NCBI RefSeq assembly: GCF_030504955.1 | Contig: NZ_JAUKTR010000006.1 | Coordinates: 1 to 64,000 of the forward strand | Length of the DNA stretch: 64,000 nt | Source: Peiella sedimenti | GTDB taxonomy: Bacteria > Pseudomonadota > Alphaproteobacteria > Caulobacterales > Caulobacteraceae | Reading direction: 5' to 3' | Part shown: positions 1 to 8,968 of the stretch, in pieces | Layout: the number at the start of each line of letters is the position of its first letter | Numbering within the stretch: position 1 is the stretch's first letter | The notes under the pieces: generated by a model | What the model saw: only the letters and a program-made list of their open reading frames with translations | What the model was told of the DNA's origin: nothing | Databases searched by the model: none | Made by a program: the position numbers and the translations under genes

Positions 1-117
1 GCCGAGCTGGAAGTCGAGCTGATCACGCCCATCGCCATGGAGGAGAAGCTGCGCTTCGCCATCCGTGAAGGCGGCCGCACCGTCGGCGCCGGCGTCGTGG
101 CCAAGATCATCGACTAG
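1..117 (+). CDS. tuf: Elongation factor Tu, C-terminal fragment (5' end outside window)
   Basis: The first 38 codons in frame 1 followed by TAG read as the end of EF-Tu, including the stretch [20 protein letters not shown] and the ending [11 protein letters not shown], typical of beta-barrel domain III. EF-Tu is the GTPase that carries aminoacyl-tRNA to the ribosome. The gene is cut by the window edge. Its position just before an S10 operon fits the last gene of a str operon (rpsL-rpsG-fusA-tuf). A terminator follows directly, so it is not read straight into rpsJ, which lies 7.1 kb further on. Confidence 0.97.
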   Translation, partial: AELEVELITPIAMEEKLRFAIREGGRTVGAGVVAKIID

Positions 118-129
118 TGACCGGACTCT

Positions 130-197
130 CCCTCCCCCCTCGCGGGGGAGGGCTCTGGATAGAAGCCCCCGGGGAGCGATCTCCGGGGGCTTTTCTT
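130..197 (+). terminator. Double hairpin with T-tract ending the tuf transcript
   Basis: There are two consecutive stem-loops. The first pairs CCCTCCCCC (130-138) with GGGGGAGGG (144-152). The second pairs AAGCCCCCGG (163-172) with CCGGGGGCTT (183-192) and runs into TTTTCTT. The second has the form of a Rho-independent terminator. The first resembles the short palindromes common between genes in this kind of genome and may only support the second. Confidence 0.85.
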
Positions 198-264
198 ATG
201 CGGCGGCTTGACCTTGGCCCGCCGTCTCATGACCCTTGCGGCGGAGTTGCTGGAGGGGGGCGGA

Positions 265-1761
265 ATGCGGGGAATCATAGGCGGCTTCGTGGGCCTGGCC
301 GCCGCCTTGGCGGCGGGCGTCGCCCTGGCCGCCGAGCCGGACCTTCAGGCCATGAGCCGGGCCGAGCTGACCGCCTTCACCCGCGCCATGCCCAAGGGCG
401 GGGACGTGCACATCCATTTGTCCGGCGCGCCGTATCCCGAGACCTATCTGGAGTGGGCGGCCGAGGACGGCCTGTGCATCGACACCGTGCGGCTGGCCCT
501 GGCGCCGCCCTGCCAGCCGGAGGGCGACCTGGTTTCGGCCCGGGGCATCAGCGCCGATCTGCGCGCCCAGATGATGGACAGCCTGTCGACCCGGCGGCCC
601 GGCTTCGCGGGCCGCACCGGCCACGACCAGTTCTTCACCGCCTTCGACCGCTTCGGCGCGACGCCGGACGCCCGGCGCGGCGACATGCTGGCCGATCTGA
701 TGCAGACCCTGGCGATGCAGAACACCTTCTATCTGGAGGTGATGTGGATGCCCCAGTCCGGCGCGGCCCGGCGGGCCGGTACGGCGGCGGGCTGGAACGA
801 GGACTTCCGCGCCATGGACGCGGCCCTGACCCCGGCGCTGCCGGCGCTGGTAGAGGCGGCCAGGGCCGAGACCGACGCCATGGAGGCGCGGGCGCGCGAG
901 CTGTTGCGGTGCGACGCGGGCGCCTCGGCGGTCGTCATGCGCGCGGCCATGGCCGGCTGTCAGGTCACCGTCCGCTATCTGGTGCAGGCCAACCGCCTTG
1001 TCCCGCCTGAGCAGACCTATGGCCAGCTGGCCCTGGGCCGGGCGCTGATCGCCGCCGATCCACGCTGGGTCGGGTTGCAGCTGGTGGCGCCCGAGGACCA
1101 CCCGAACGCACTGGCCAACTACGACACGCATATGGCCATGTTCAGCCACTTCACGCGGCAGGGCCTGGCCGCCTCGCTGCACGCGGGGGAGCTGACGCTG
1201 GACTACGCCACGCCGTTGAGCATCGACGATCACGTGACCGAGGCCGTGGCGGCGGGCGCGCGGCGCATCGGCCACGGCATCGCCATTCCGCATGAGAGAG
1301 ACGCCTATGCCCTGGTGGCGCGCATGGCGGCCGAGGACATCGCCGTCGAGGTAAACCTGACCTCAAACGACGTGATCTTGAACGTTGAGGGGGAAGAGCA
1401 CCCGGTCATCTGGCTCCGCCAGGCAGGCGTGCCGGTGATCTACACCACCGACGACCCAGGGATTTCACGCATCGACCTGAGCCACGAGTACGCGCGGGCC
1501 GTCAGCGACACCGGCGCCACGTATCGCGACCTGGTGACTTCGGCGCGCAACGCCATCGCTTTCGGTTTTCTGCCGGGTGAGGGACTGTGGCTGGACCCGG
1601 GCGAGTACCGACGGCCCAGGCCGGAGTGCGCGGCGGATCTGCGCGACGGCGCTCGGTCCGACGACTGCGAAGCCTTCCTCAACAGCAACGCCAAGGCCCG
1701 CGAGCAGTACCGCTACGAGCGGCTGCTGGCGATCTTCGAGGCCGAGCGGGGCATCAGGTAG
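265..1761 (+). CDS. Secreted adenosine-deaminase-like metallohydrolase (ADGF/CECR1-like)
   Basis: This is a member of the amidohydrolase superfamily, adenosine/AMP deaminase branch, predicted to release ammonia from a purine nucleoside or a related substrate outside the cytoplasm. With the start at 265 the protein has 498 aa and a signal peptide (residues 1-23, ending ALAAE). Metal and catalytic motifs are visible: MPKGGDVHIHL with H49 and H51, LHAGE, RIGHGI, EVNLTSN and TTDDPG. Together these match the adenosine deaminase metal site. An upstream ATG at 208 exists, but GGAGG at 252-256 is correctly spaced only for 265, and the signal peptide begins there. The gene is monocistronic, between the tuf terminator and a convergent small gene. 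The exact substrate cannot be told from sequence. Confidence 0.85.
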   Translation: MRGIIGGFVGLAAALAAGVALAAEPDLQAMSRAELTAFTRAMPKGGDVHIHLSGAPYPETYLEWAAEDGLCIDTVRLALAPPCQPEGDLVSARGISADLRAQMMDSLSTRRPGFAGRTGHDQFFTAFDRFGATPDARRGDMLADLMQTLAMQNTFYLEVMWMPQSGAARRAGTAAGWNEDFRAMDAALTPALPALVEAARAETDAMEARARELLRCDAGASAVVMRAAMAGCQVTVRYLVQANRLVPPEQTYGQLALGRALIAADPRWVGLQLVAPEDHPNALANYDTHMAMFSHFTRQGLAASLHAGELTLDYATPLSIDDHVTEAVAAGARRIGHGIAIPHERDAYALVARMAAEDIAVEVNLTSNDVILNVEGEEHPVIWLRQAGVPVIYTTDDPGISRIDLSHEYARAVSDTGATYRDLVTSARNAIAFGFLPGEGLWLDPGEYRRPRPECAADLRDGARSDDCEAFLNSNAKAREQYRYERLLAIFEAERGIR

Positions 1762-1933
1762 GGCTGGACTCCCCCGTCGCCGGATCCGTCATCGTCTCGT
1801 CCGGCTTGATTGGGTGCGCGCCGCGCGGCTCTGAGGCGGGGCGGGGCGGCTCGCCCTCGTGGGCGGGGGTGCGCTGGTCCTCGTACTCGACTTCGCGGTT
1901 GTCGGGACGGTCGGGCAGGTCGGGACGGGGCAT
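1754..1933 (-). CDS. Small hydrophilic hypothetical protein (59 aa)
   Basis: The protein is short and rich in Pro, Asp, Glu and Arg (begins MPRPDLPDRPDNREVEYEDQ), with no hydrophobic segment, so it is probably disordered and cytoplasmic. The start at 1933 is favoured over the upstream ATG at 1966 because AAGGAG lies 6 nt before it. The last 8 nt overlap the end of the convergent deaminase-like gene. No known family was recognised. The ribosome binding site is the main reason to believe it is expressed. Confidence 0.55.
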   Translation of the reverse strand: MPRPDLPDRPDNREVEYEDQRTPAHEGEPPRPASEPRGAHPIKPDETMTDPATGESSPT

Positions 1934-2072
1934 GACGGGCTCCTTGTTCGCCTCATGAACGCCCAAGAGCCCGCGGCCGATCCGGCAAGGTTCCGTTCAC
2001 CACCTCGCTAAACCGTGCCGAAAGCGGCGGCGGCTAGTCTTCGGGACCAAGATCGCCGGAGACCGCCTGCCC

Positions 2073-3176
2073 ATGACCCAGCCCATCCAGGCTGAGATCG
2101 TCGCGCCCGACCAGCTGACGCTGGAGGATCGCCGCCGCTGGCGCGCGTTCCAGCAGGCGCGACCTGAGCTGGCCTCGCCCTATTTCCATCCGGCCTTTAC
2201 GCGCATCGCGGGGGAGGCGGCCCCGGGCGCCGAGGTGGCGATCCTGCACCGGGGCGGCGAGGTGCTGGGCTATTATCCCTTCCAGCGCCGCGGCGGGCGC
2301 GCCCTGCCGCTGGCCGCGCCCATGGCCGACTATCACGGGGTCATCGCCGCGCCGGAGGTGAACGTGCCGGTCAGCGCGCTGCCGGGCCTTTTGAAGTCGC
2401 GCTCGGCCGCCGTCACCGCCTGGGTCGGAGATCGGACGGGGCTGGAGCCGGTCGAGAACGTGGCGGCCGCCGCGCCGGACGGCTGGGAGGCCTATCGCGC
2501 CGACCGCTATGCGGCCTTCGGCAAGTTCTTCAAGGACAAGGAACGGTCCCGTCGCGCCCTGGCCGCGGATGCGGGCGGGGAGGTGGTCTGCGCCATCGGC
2601 CGCCGCGAACCCGAGCTGCTGGACCAGATCGTGGCGCAGAAAAGCGCGCAACTGCGCCAGTCGCGCCTGCACGACATATTCCGCTGCGGCTGGACCGTGG
2701 ATCTGCTGCGGGCGCTGATGGCCTGCCAGGACGAGGGGGATTTCGGCGCCTCGATCGCCGTGCTCTACGCCGGGGACCGCATCGCGGCGCTGGAATACGC
2801 CCTGCACGCGGACGACCGCTATCATTTCTGGTTCCCGGTCTACGACCAGGCGCTGCGGCGCTCGTCCCCCGGCATCCTTTTGACCTGGGACACCATCCGC
2901 CTGGCCAGCGAGATGGGCCGCAGCTGGTTCGACTTCGGCAGCGAGGACGGGTTCTACAAGAAGTACTTCGTCAACGCCGGAACGACGGTGGGCGCCGGGA
3001 TCACCCGCGCCCAGGCCGGGGCGAGCCCCGCGCCCCGACACCGGCTGGCCGCCAGCGCCCGGCGCCGCTGGGCCGTGGTGGAGGCCTGCGAAACCTCGCC
3101 CCTGGGCCTGGCGCGAGGGGCCGCCGCCGCCGCCTACGCCGCCGCCTTCAAGATCAACGCCTCGAGGTCCGCATGA
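2073..3176 (+). CDS. FemAB/GNAT-like acyltransferase (CelD/BcsL family; HfsK-like)
   Basis: The 367-aa protein has no signal peptide. The layout matches the double-GNAT 'CelD/BcsL' type acyltransferases: an N-terminal half with VLGYYPFQRR and PMADYHGVI, then a C-terminal half with IAALEYALHADDRYHFWFPVYD and WFDFGSEDGFYKKYFV. In Caulobacter a related protein (HfsK) modifies the holdfast polysaccharide; assignment to that exact role is inference. The stop codon overlaps the start of the JmjC-like gene by 4 nt (ATGA), so the two are probably translated together. A possible Shine-Dalgarno (GGAG) lies 11 nt before the start. The likely job is transfer of an acyl group to a surface polysaccharide or peptidoglycan precursor. 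Confidence 0.7.
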   Translation: MTQPIQAEIVAPDQLTLEDRRRWRAFQQARPELASPYFHPAFTRIAGEAAPGAEVAILHRGGEVLGYYPFQRRGGRALPLAAPMADYHGVIAAPEVNVPVSALPGLLKSRSAAVTAWVGDRTGLEPVENVAAAAPDGWEAYRADRYAAFGKFFKDKERSRRALAADAGGEVVCAIGRREPELLDQIVAQKSAQLRQSRLHDIFRCGWTVDLLRALMACQDEGDFGASIAVLYAGDRIAALEYALHADDRYHFWFPVYDQALRRSSPGILLTWDTIRLASEMGRSWFDFGSEDGFYKKYFVNAGTTVGAGITRAQAGASPAPRHRLAASARRRWAVVEACETSPLGLARGAAAAAYAAAFKINASRSA

Positions 3177-4099
3177 GCGACGCCCTGATCGACAGCCTGA
3201 CCGTGAGCCGCACCCGCTATCAGGGGGCGATCCGGGAGCCGCGCGTGTTTGCGCACGACATCGCCAGCCGGGGCTGGGCCGAGGACGCGCGACTGGCCGC
3301 GCTGCTGGACGCCTACCCAGCCGAGCTGTTCGACATCAACCTGTACGACTACGACGCCGAGGGGCAGGTATCCTTGCGCACCGGCGCGCGCGGGCGCGCC
3401 TCGGGCGCCGAGCTGCTGTCGGCCATCAAGCAGGGCCGCCTGTGGGTCAATCTGCGCGAGGTGGAGCGCGGGGCGCCGGAGCTGTGGGCCGAGGTGGAGC
3501 GCGCGGCGCCGACGATCTTCGCCGCTTTTCCGGGCCTGAAGCCGAGAAAGCTGTCGGGGCAGCTGATCCTGTCGTCGCCCCAGGCCAAGGTGCCCTATCA
3601 TTTCGACGCCGCGGGCGTGGTCCTTTGGCATCTGAGGGGGCGCAAGCGCCTGTGGGTCTATCCGGGCGACGAGGCTCACCTGCCCGAGACCGCCATGGAG
3701 CAGGTGGTCATGCGTCAGACCACCGAGGAAATCCCCTACAGCCGCGCCTTCGACGCCGACGCCGTGGTGGTGGATCTGGAGCCGGGACAGGCCCTGACCT
3801 GGCCGCTCTATGCGCCGCACCGGGTGGAGAACCTGGGGGAGTTCAACGTGTCCCTGTCGATGGACTTCCAGACCTGGGGCTCGCGCTGGCGCAACGGCGC
3901 CTTGTTCACCCACGGCGTCATGCGGGCGCGGGGACTCACTCCTGTTCCGACGGACCGTGTCTCGACGCCCGGCCTGGCGGCCCGCTGGGCGGCGTCAGTG
4001 GCGCTGCGGCGGGCCGGAGTGGCCAAGAGCCGGCTGGCCGATTTCGAGCGCAGCTTCGAGCCGGACGCCACAGCGCCCGACGGAGCCAAGGCGCTCTGA
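3173..4099 (+). CDS. JmjC/cupin-like Fe(II)/2-oxoglutarate oxygenase family protein
   Basis: The 308-aa protein has the iron-binding facial triad of the cupin-like JmjC hydroxylases: H143 and D145 in PYHFDAAG, and a distal H216 in LYAPHRVEN. Around them are WHLRGRKRLWVYP and FNVSLSMDFQTW, typical of the double-stranded beta-helix. Bacterial members hydroxylate proteins or small molecules; the substrate here is unknown. The gene overlaps the upstream acyltransferase by 4 nt, which suggests one operon and perhaps one target. It is followed by an inverted repeat with a short T-tract. No signal peptide is present. Confidence 0.72.
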   Translation: MSDALIDSLTVSRTRYQGAIREPRVFAHDIASRGWAEDARLAALLDAYPAELFDINLYDYDAEGQVSLRTGARGRASGAELLSAIKQGRLWVNLREVERGAPELWAEVERAAPTIFAAFPGLKPRKLSGQLILSSPQAKVPYHFDAAGVVLWHLRGRKRLWVYPGDEAHLPETAMEQVVMRQTTEEIPYSRAFDADAVVVDLEPGQALTWPLYAPHRVENLGEFNVSLSMDFQTWGSRWRNGALFTHGVMRARGLTPVPTDRVSTPGLAARWAASVALRRAGVAKSRLADFERSFEPDATAPDGAKAL

Positions 4100-4112
4100 A
4101 AGCCGGTTCCTG

Positions 4113-4136
4113 AAAAGGAGTTCATGACCTCCTTTT
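4113..4136 (+). terminator. Hairpin after the acyltransferase/oxygenase pair
   Basis: AAAAGGAG (4113-4120) pairs perfectly with CTCCTTTT (4129-4136) across an 8-nt loop, 13 nt after the JmjC-like gene stops. The four T residues make a weak terminator tail. Because the left arm contains AAGGAG, it could instead hide a ribosome-binding sequence, but no convincing short ORF follows. Confidence 0.5.
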
Positions 4137-4196
4137 AAAGTGACATGACCGGTCCCTGGGCGGATGTTGCCTTCACCAACTGGAGGAGGCTTCCCC

Positions 4197-5057
4197 ATGA
4201 TCGTTCGTGCTCTACTGGCCTCGGCGGCGCTGATCGGCGCGGCAGGCGCGGCCCAGGCCAGCGAAGTCCGCATTAAGGACGCGGTCGCCCGCGTCGTGGT
4301 CATCCCCGAGAACCGCGCCGACATCGCCGTCGAGGTTTCGGGCGGCGGCGGCCGTCTGCCGACTCTGGAAGTGCGTCGTCAGGGCGACGACGTCATCGTC
4401 GACGGCGGTCTGGATCGCCGCATCCAAAACTGTGAAAGCCGCCGCGACAGCATCATGTCGCCCGCCGAGCCCACCGCCGACGTGCGGGTCGACGTTCGGG
4501 GCATCGGCGAGGTGCCGCTGACCGAAGCGCCCCTGGTCACTATCCGCACGCCCATGGACGCTAGGGTGCGGGCTGGGGGCGCCGTTTGGGGCGCTGTCGG
4601 CCGCACCAACACCCTGGACCTGGGCTCCGCCGGTTGCGGTGACTGGACCGTGGGCAATGTCCAGCAGCGCCTGTCGGTCTCGATCGCCGGCTCCGGCGAC
4701 GTGGCGGCCGGAACCTCGGGCGAGCTGAACGTCAACATCGCCGGGTCTGGCGACGTGCGTACGGCGGCGACCCGCAGCGTGGAGGCCAACATCGCCGGCT
4801 CCGGCGACCTGCATGTGACCTCGATGGACGGGTCCCTGGACGCATCGATCGCCGGCTCGGGTGACGTGAGGGTGGCCGGCGGTCGCGCCACCACCGTCAG
4901 TGTGGCCATCGCCGGTTCGGGCGACGTGATCCTGGACGGGGCGGCCCAGTCGCTGAACGCCAACATCATCGGCTCAGGCGACGTGCGCGTGGCCTCGGCC
5001 GGCAGCGTCACGCGCCGCGTCATGGGTTCCGGAGATGTGATCGTCGGACGCCGCTGA
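4197..5057 (+). CDS. Exported GIN-domain (DUF2807) repeat protein
   Basis: The 286-aa protein has a signal peptide (MIVRALLASAALIGAAGAAQA). Seven copies of a GSGD motif (six as GSGDV, one as GSGDL) recur from about residue 163 to the end at intervals of 16-22 residues, as expected for a right-handed beta-helix of the 'putative auto-transporter adhesin head GIN domain' family. The start at 4197 is chosen over an in-frame ATG at 4164 because GGAGGAGG precedes it and the signal peptide starts there. There is no C-terminal autotransporter barrel, so it is probably periplasmic or surface-loose. Its function is unknown. It is followed 56 nt later by a lipoprotein gene on the same strand. Confidence 0.8.
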   Translation: MIVRALLASAALIGAAGAAQASEVRIKDAVARVVVIPENRADIAVEVSGGGGRLPTLEVRRQGDDVIVDGGLDRRIQNCESRRDSIMSPAEPTADVRVDVRGIGEVPLTEAPLVTIRTPMDARVRAGGAVWGAVGRTNTLDLGSAGCGDWTVGNVQQRLSVSIAGSGDVAAGTSGELNVNIAGSGDVRTAATRSVEANIAGSGDLHVTSMDGSLDASIAGSGDVRVAGGRATTVSVAIAGSGDVILDGAAQSLNANIIGSGDVRVASAGSVTRRVMGSGDVIVGRR

Positions 5058-5113
5058 GGCCCTTGCGCAGGGTCGTATCGCGCCGTTTCATCTCCGCCGA
5101 CGGAGATGACTAG

Positions 5114-5965
5114 ATGCGGCGCGCGGCCCTCGTCCTGATGCTGAGTCTCGGCCTGGGGGCCTGCGCTGCGGCGCGGGCCCCTTCGCTTATCCAGGCGGCG
5201 GTGCTGACCGAGCTGAACGACGACATCGACCTGCCGCCCGAGGACCGCAGGCCCCAGGTCACGCGCGTGCCGCCGAGCATGATCACCCGCGTAAACCTCG
5301 ACAAGGACGGCGTCCCCGACTGGCGCGTGGACTATGGCGAGGCGGGGCTCAGCGTCTGGTGCGGCACGGGCGGCTGTCTGCAGAAGCTCTATCGCGGGAC
5401 CGAGGCTGGGCCGGTGCTCGTCTTCGAGAACCAGGTGCGCGAGCTGGCTGTCGTGGACCGGGCAGGGGAGCGGCGCCTCGAGATCGAGGTTCACGGCACC
5501 CACTGCGGCGGGGCGGGCGTGATGGAGTGCCGCTTCGCCTTCGCCTGGGACCCTGCCGCCGACCGTTGGGCGGAGCGGCCCAGCGCGCAGGGGACCGTGC
5601 TGATGGAGGGCGGCTTCCCGCCCATGGCCGAGACCCACCCCTCCGAGTTGTCGGGCCTGGTGCAGAGCCTGGCGTCGGATTGCACCGAGTACACGCCGCG
5701 GGTGGAGGTCTTTTCGGTTCCGGACCTGGACGGCGACGACGCGCGCGACTGGTTCGTCAAGCCGCCGTACCGTTGCGACAGCGACAGCCGCGTGGCCAAC
5801 GTGATCGTGTTCCTGACGCGCGGCGGCCTGCACGAGGCCTATCGAGCGCAAGAGGACGAGGTGCTGGCGGTGGACATCGCGACGACGCCGGCCGCGCTGC
5901 TTCGCTCAAGGGAATGCGACCTGGGTGTTTGCCGCTTCACGCCCGTGAGCCTCGGCGTGCGCTAG
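5114..5965 (+). CDS. Hypothetical lipoprotein
   Basis: The 283-aa protein has a lipoprotein signal (hydrophobic core then LGAC, lipidated Cys17). Its mature part carries acidic turn motifs such as NLDKDGVPDWRVDYG and VPDLDGDDARDW, which look like calcium-binding DxDxDG-type or FG-GAP-like loops, and several cysteines (CGTGGC, HCGGAG, MECRF) that may form disulphides in the periplasm. No enzyme motif was recognised. It lies between the GIN-domain gene and a beta-propeller gene on the same strand and may belong to the same envelope group. Confidence 0.65.
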   Translation: MRRAALVLMLSLGLGACAAARAPSLIQAAVLTELNDDIDLPPEDRRPQVTRVPPSMITRVNLDKDGVPDWRVDYGEAGLSVWCGTGGCLQKLYRGTEAGPVLVFENQVRELAVVDRAGERRLEIEVHGTHCGGAGVMECRFAFAWDPAADRWAERPSAQGTVLMEGGFPPMAETHPSELSGLVQSLASDCTEYTPRVEVFSVPDLDGDDARDWFVKPPYRCDSDSRVANVIVFLTRGGLHEAYRAQEDEVLAVDIATTPAALLRSRECDLGVCRFTPVSLGVR

Positions 5966-6039
5966 TCTGGCGCAAGCGCGGTCATTGACCCGCCGTACCG
6001 ATCACGCCCTCATGTTGCGGGAAAATGGAGGAGCCGACC

Positions 6040-6939
6040 GTGATCCGACCCGTGGCCGCCGCCGCCCTGGTCCTGCTGGCCTTCAGCGCTTCTGAGGCGA
6101 CGGCCGGCGCCGTGGACCCTTCGCCGCCGCAGTTGTCGCTGGAGCCGCTGTGGACGTTGGAGGGCTTCGACAGCCCCGAGAGTGTGCTGCCTTCGGCGGA
6201 TGGCCGCGAGCTCTATGTCAGCAATGTGGGCGGGGAGGGCGGCGACCGCGACGGCAACGGCTTCATCTCGCGTGTTGCGCCCGACGGCCGGATGATCGAG
6301 CGCGAGTGGATCACCGGCCTCGATGCGCCCAAGGGCATGGCCCTGCGGGACGGGCGGCTGTTCGTCACCGACATCGACAAGATCGTCGAGATCGACGCCG
6401 TCGCGGGCCGCATCGTGGCCCGTCACCAGGCGGAGGGCGCGACCTTCCTGAACGACGCGGCCGTGGCGCCCGACGGGACCATCCTGGCCTCGGACTCCGG
6501 CGGCTCGCGCATCTATGCGCTTCAGGAGCGGGGCGGGACGTCGCGTGTCGAGATATGGGCGCTTGATCCGCGCCTGTCGGCCATCAACGGCCTGCTGCCC
6601 GAGCCTGAGCGGCTGGTCATCGTCACGATGCAGGGCGTCGTCCTGACCATGGACTGGGGCACGCGGGCCATCGGCCTGCTGGCCGTGGGGGTGGGCGACG
6701 GGGACGGCGTGGTTCCGACCCAGGACGGCGGCTACATCGTCGGCGAGTGGCCGGGCCGCCTGTTCCACATATCGGGCCGGGGTGATCGCCGCATGATCCT
6801 GGATCGCCGCCAGGAGCCGCAGATCTACCAGAACGACTTCGTCCGCGTGGGCGACGTCCTGATCGTCCCCAACCTTAGCCCCGGGACCGTGACCGCCCAC
6901 CGCATCCTGAACGAAGGCGTTCCGCCGCCCAGCCGATAA
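6040..6939 (+). CDS. Exported SMP-30/NHL-type beta-propeller protein
   Basis: The 299-aa protein is built of repeated propeller blades, for example [39 protein letters not shown] and [19 protein letters not shown]. These resemble the gluconolactonase/SMP-30 and NHL families. The signal peptide runs from the start to about residue 22 (SEATAG). A GTG start at 6040 is preferred: an in-frame ATG lies at 6025, but GGAGGAG at 6027-6033 sits six bases before the GTG. Catalytic residues of true lactonases could not be assigned, so a sugar-lactone substrate is only a possibility. It is the last gene before the ribosomal super-cluster. Confidence 0.7.
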   Translation: MIRPVAAAALVLLAFSASEATAGAVDPSPPQLSLEPLWTLEGFDSPESVLPSADGRELYVSNVGGEGGDRDGNGFISRVAPDGRMIEREWITGLDAPKGMALRDGRLFVTDIDKIVEIDAVAGRIVARHQAEGATFLNDAAVAPDGTILASDSGGSRIYALQERGGTSRVEIWALDPRLSAINGLLPEPERLVIVTMQGVVLTMDWGTRAIGLLAVGVGDGDGVVPTQDGGYIVGEWPGRLFHISGRGDRRMILDRRQEPQIYQNDFVRVGDVLIVPNLSPGTVTAHRILNEGVPPPSR

Positions 6940-6962
6940 GCCTTTCGGCCACACTTCCGCCC

Positions 6963-6991
6963 TTGACGGAAACGGAATCGACGGTCATAAG
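6963..6991 (+). promoter_or_regulatory. Sigma-70-type promoter of the S10 operon
   Basis: TTGACG (6963-6968) and CATAAG (6986-6991) are separated by 17 bp, close to the alphaproteobacterial housekeeping pattern. This would start transcription near 6998 and give a leader of about 230 nt before rpsJ. It is the only good match in the 292-nt gap between the propeller gene and rpsJ. Confidence 0.65.
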
Positions 6992-7231
6992 CGCGCCTCT
7001 TGCTGGACCGGCTGTGCGCCCAGTCCTCCCGATTGGGGGCAGACGCGGTCCGTAAAAGCGCCGAGTTGTTGGTCTTTCCAGCGTACCCGGATTTTTGGGC
7101 CCACGCGGCGTTCGCGCGGGCCTGTCGTTTTTGCGGATCACCGCGTGTCTGAGAGCTCACGGGCTCAAGGACGTCGGTCTTTGAAATGGTTCAGGGGACG
7201 CGGTTCCGCCGCTGCTAGGAAACACGAGCGT
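6992..7231 (+). promoter_or_regulatory. Structured leader of the S10 operon with a terminator-like hairpin
   Basis: The 240 nt before rpsJ hold no credible gene. They contain a long-range pairing GGACCG (7005-7010) with CGGTCC (7046-7051). They also hold a strong stem (7098-7107 with 7113-7122, one mismatch, loop GCGTT) followed after four bases by GTTTTTG. The second has the shape of an intrinsic terminator lying about 110 nt before the start codon, so it may attenuate the operon. No known r-protein leader motif was recognised. Confidence 0.5.
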
Positions 7232-7540
<309 letters not shown>

Positions 7541-7553
7541 GAGGCGGGATCCG

Positions 7554-8333
7554 ATGCGCCAATCTGCGCAACGTACGGGCGTGATCGCCAAAAAGCTGGG
7601 CATGACCCGGTTCTTCGCGGACGACGGCTCTCATGTGCCGGTCACCGTGCTGAGCCTGGACGGCTGTCAGGTGGTGGGTCAGCGCACCCAGGACCGTGAC
7701 GGCTACGTCGCCCTGCAGCTGGGGGCCGGCGCCAAGAAGGCGAAGAACACCACCAAGGCCGAGCGCGGCGTCTTCGGCAAGGCCGAGGTCGAGCCCAAGC
7801 GCTATGTCACCGAGTTCCGCGTCAGCGAGGACAACCTCATCGACGTGGGCGCCGAGCTGACCGCCGACCACTTCCTGGAAGGCCAGAAGGTCGACGTCCA
7901 GGGCGTGACCATCGGTAAGGGCTTCGCCGGCGCCATGAAGCGCTGGAACTTCGGCGGCCTGCGCGCCACCCACGGCGTGTCCGTCTCGCACCGCTCGCAC
8001 GGTTCGACCGGCAACCGCCAGGATCCGGGCCGCACCTTCCCGGGCAAGAAGATGGCCGGCCACTACGGGGTCGAGACCGTCACCCAGCAGAACCTGACCG
8101 TCTTCCGCATCGACGCCGAGCGCGGCCTGATCATGCTGAAGGGCGCGGTTCCGGGCGCCGAGGGCGGCTATGTGAAGATTTTTGACGCCGTGAAGGCCCC
8201 GTCCAAGGACGCGCCGCGTCCGGGCGCCTTCCGCGCTCGCGGCAAGGCCGCCGCGGCCGAGCAGCCCCAGACCGATCAGGTCGAGGCTGAGCAGCCCGCC
8301 GCCGAAGCCTCCAACGGGGGTGAGGAGCAATGA
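7554..8333 (+). CDS. rplC: 50S ribosomal protein L3
   Basis: The 259-aa protein begins with [15 protein letters not shown] and contains the central loop region [20 protein letters not shown] and [21 protein letters not shown] that reaches the peptidyl-transferase centre. The tail after about residue 210 is Ala/Glu/Gln-rich and hydrophilic, an extension beyond the E. coli length (209 aa) that is common in alphaproteobacteria. The stop codon overlaps rplD by 4 nt (ATGA), so translation is probably coupled. Confidence 0.97.
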   Translation: MRQSAQRTGVIAKKLGMTRFFADDGSHVPVTVLSLDGCQVVGQRTQDRDGYVALQLGAGAKKAKNTTKAERGVFGKAEVEPKRYVTEFRVSEDNLIDVGAELTADHFLEGQKVDVQGVTIGKGFAGAMKRWNFGGLRATHGVSVSHRSHGSTGNRQDPGRTFPGKKMAGHYGVETVTQQNLTVFRIDAERGLIMLKGAVPGAEGGYVKIFDAVKAPSKDAPRPGAFRARGKAAAAEQPQTDQVEAEQPAAEASNGGEEQ

Positions 8334-8968
8334 AGATCGAAGTCACCAAGCTGGACGGCAAGTCCGCCGGCCAGATCGAGCTGTCCGACGCCGTCTTCGG
8401 CATCGAGGAGATCCGCGCCGACATCCTGTCGCGCATGGTCAACTGGCAGCTGGCCAAGCGCCGCGCCGGCACGCACAAGGTCCAGACCCGGAACGAGAAC
8501 TCTCGCACCGGCAAGAAGATGTACAAGCAGAAGGGCACCGGCGGCGCCCGTCACGGCTCGCGCCGCGCGCCCCAGTTCGTGGGCGGTTCGCGCGCCTTCG
8601 GCCCGGTGGTCCGCGACCACGGCTTCGACCTTCCCAAGAAGGTCCGCGCTCTGGCTCTGCGTCACGCCCTGAGCTCCAAGGCCAAGGCCGGCGACCTGAT
8701 CGTGGTCGACAGCCTGTCGGTCAAGGAAGCCAAGACGGCCGCCCTGCGCGAGACCTTCGGCAAGCTGGGCGTCACCAACGCCCTGGTCATCGCCGGGCCG
8801 GAAGTGGACGCCAACGTCGGTCTGGCGGCCCGCAACATCCCGCTGGTGGACGTGCTGCCGAACGCCGGCCTGAACGTCTACGACGTGCTGCGTCGCCAGA
8901 AGCTGGTCCTGACCAAGGCCGCTGTCGAAGCGATCGAAGCCCGCTTCTCTGAGAAGGAGGCCGCGTGA
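8330..8968 (+). CDS. rplD: 50S ribosomal protein L4
   Basis: The 212-aa protein has the L4 signature [13 protein letters not shown]...[24 protein letters not shown], the extended loop lining the exit tunnel. L4 binds 23S rRNA and in enterobacteria also represses the S10 operon; whether it does so here is not shown. It overlaps rplC by 4 nt and rplW by 1 nt, within the continuous S10 operon. Confidence 0.97.
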   Translation: MKIEVTKLDGKSAGQIELSDAVFGIEEIRADILSRMVNWQLAKRRAGTHKVQTRNENSRTGKKMYKQKGTGGARHGSRRAPQFVGGSRAFGPVVRDHGFDLPKKVRALALRHALSSKAKAGDLIVVDSLSVKEAKTAALRETFGKLGVTNALVIAGPEVDANVGLAARNIPLVDVLPNAGLNVYDVLRRQKLVLTKAAVEAIEARFSEKEAA

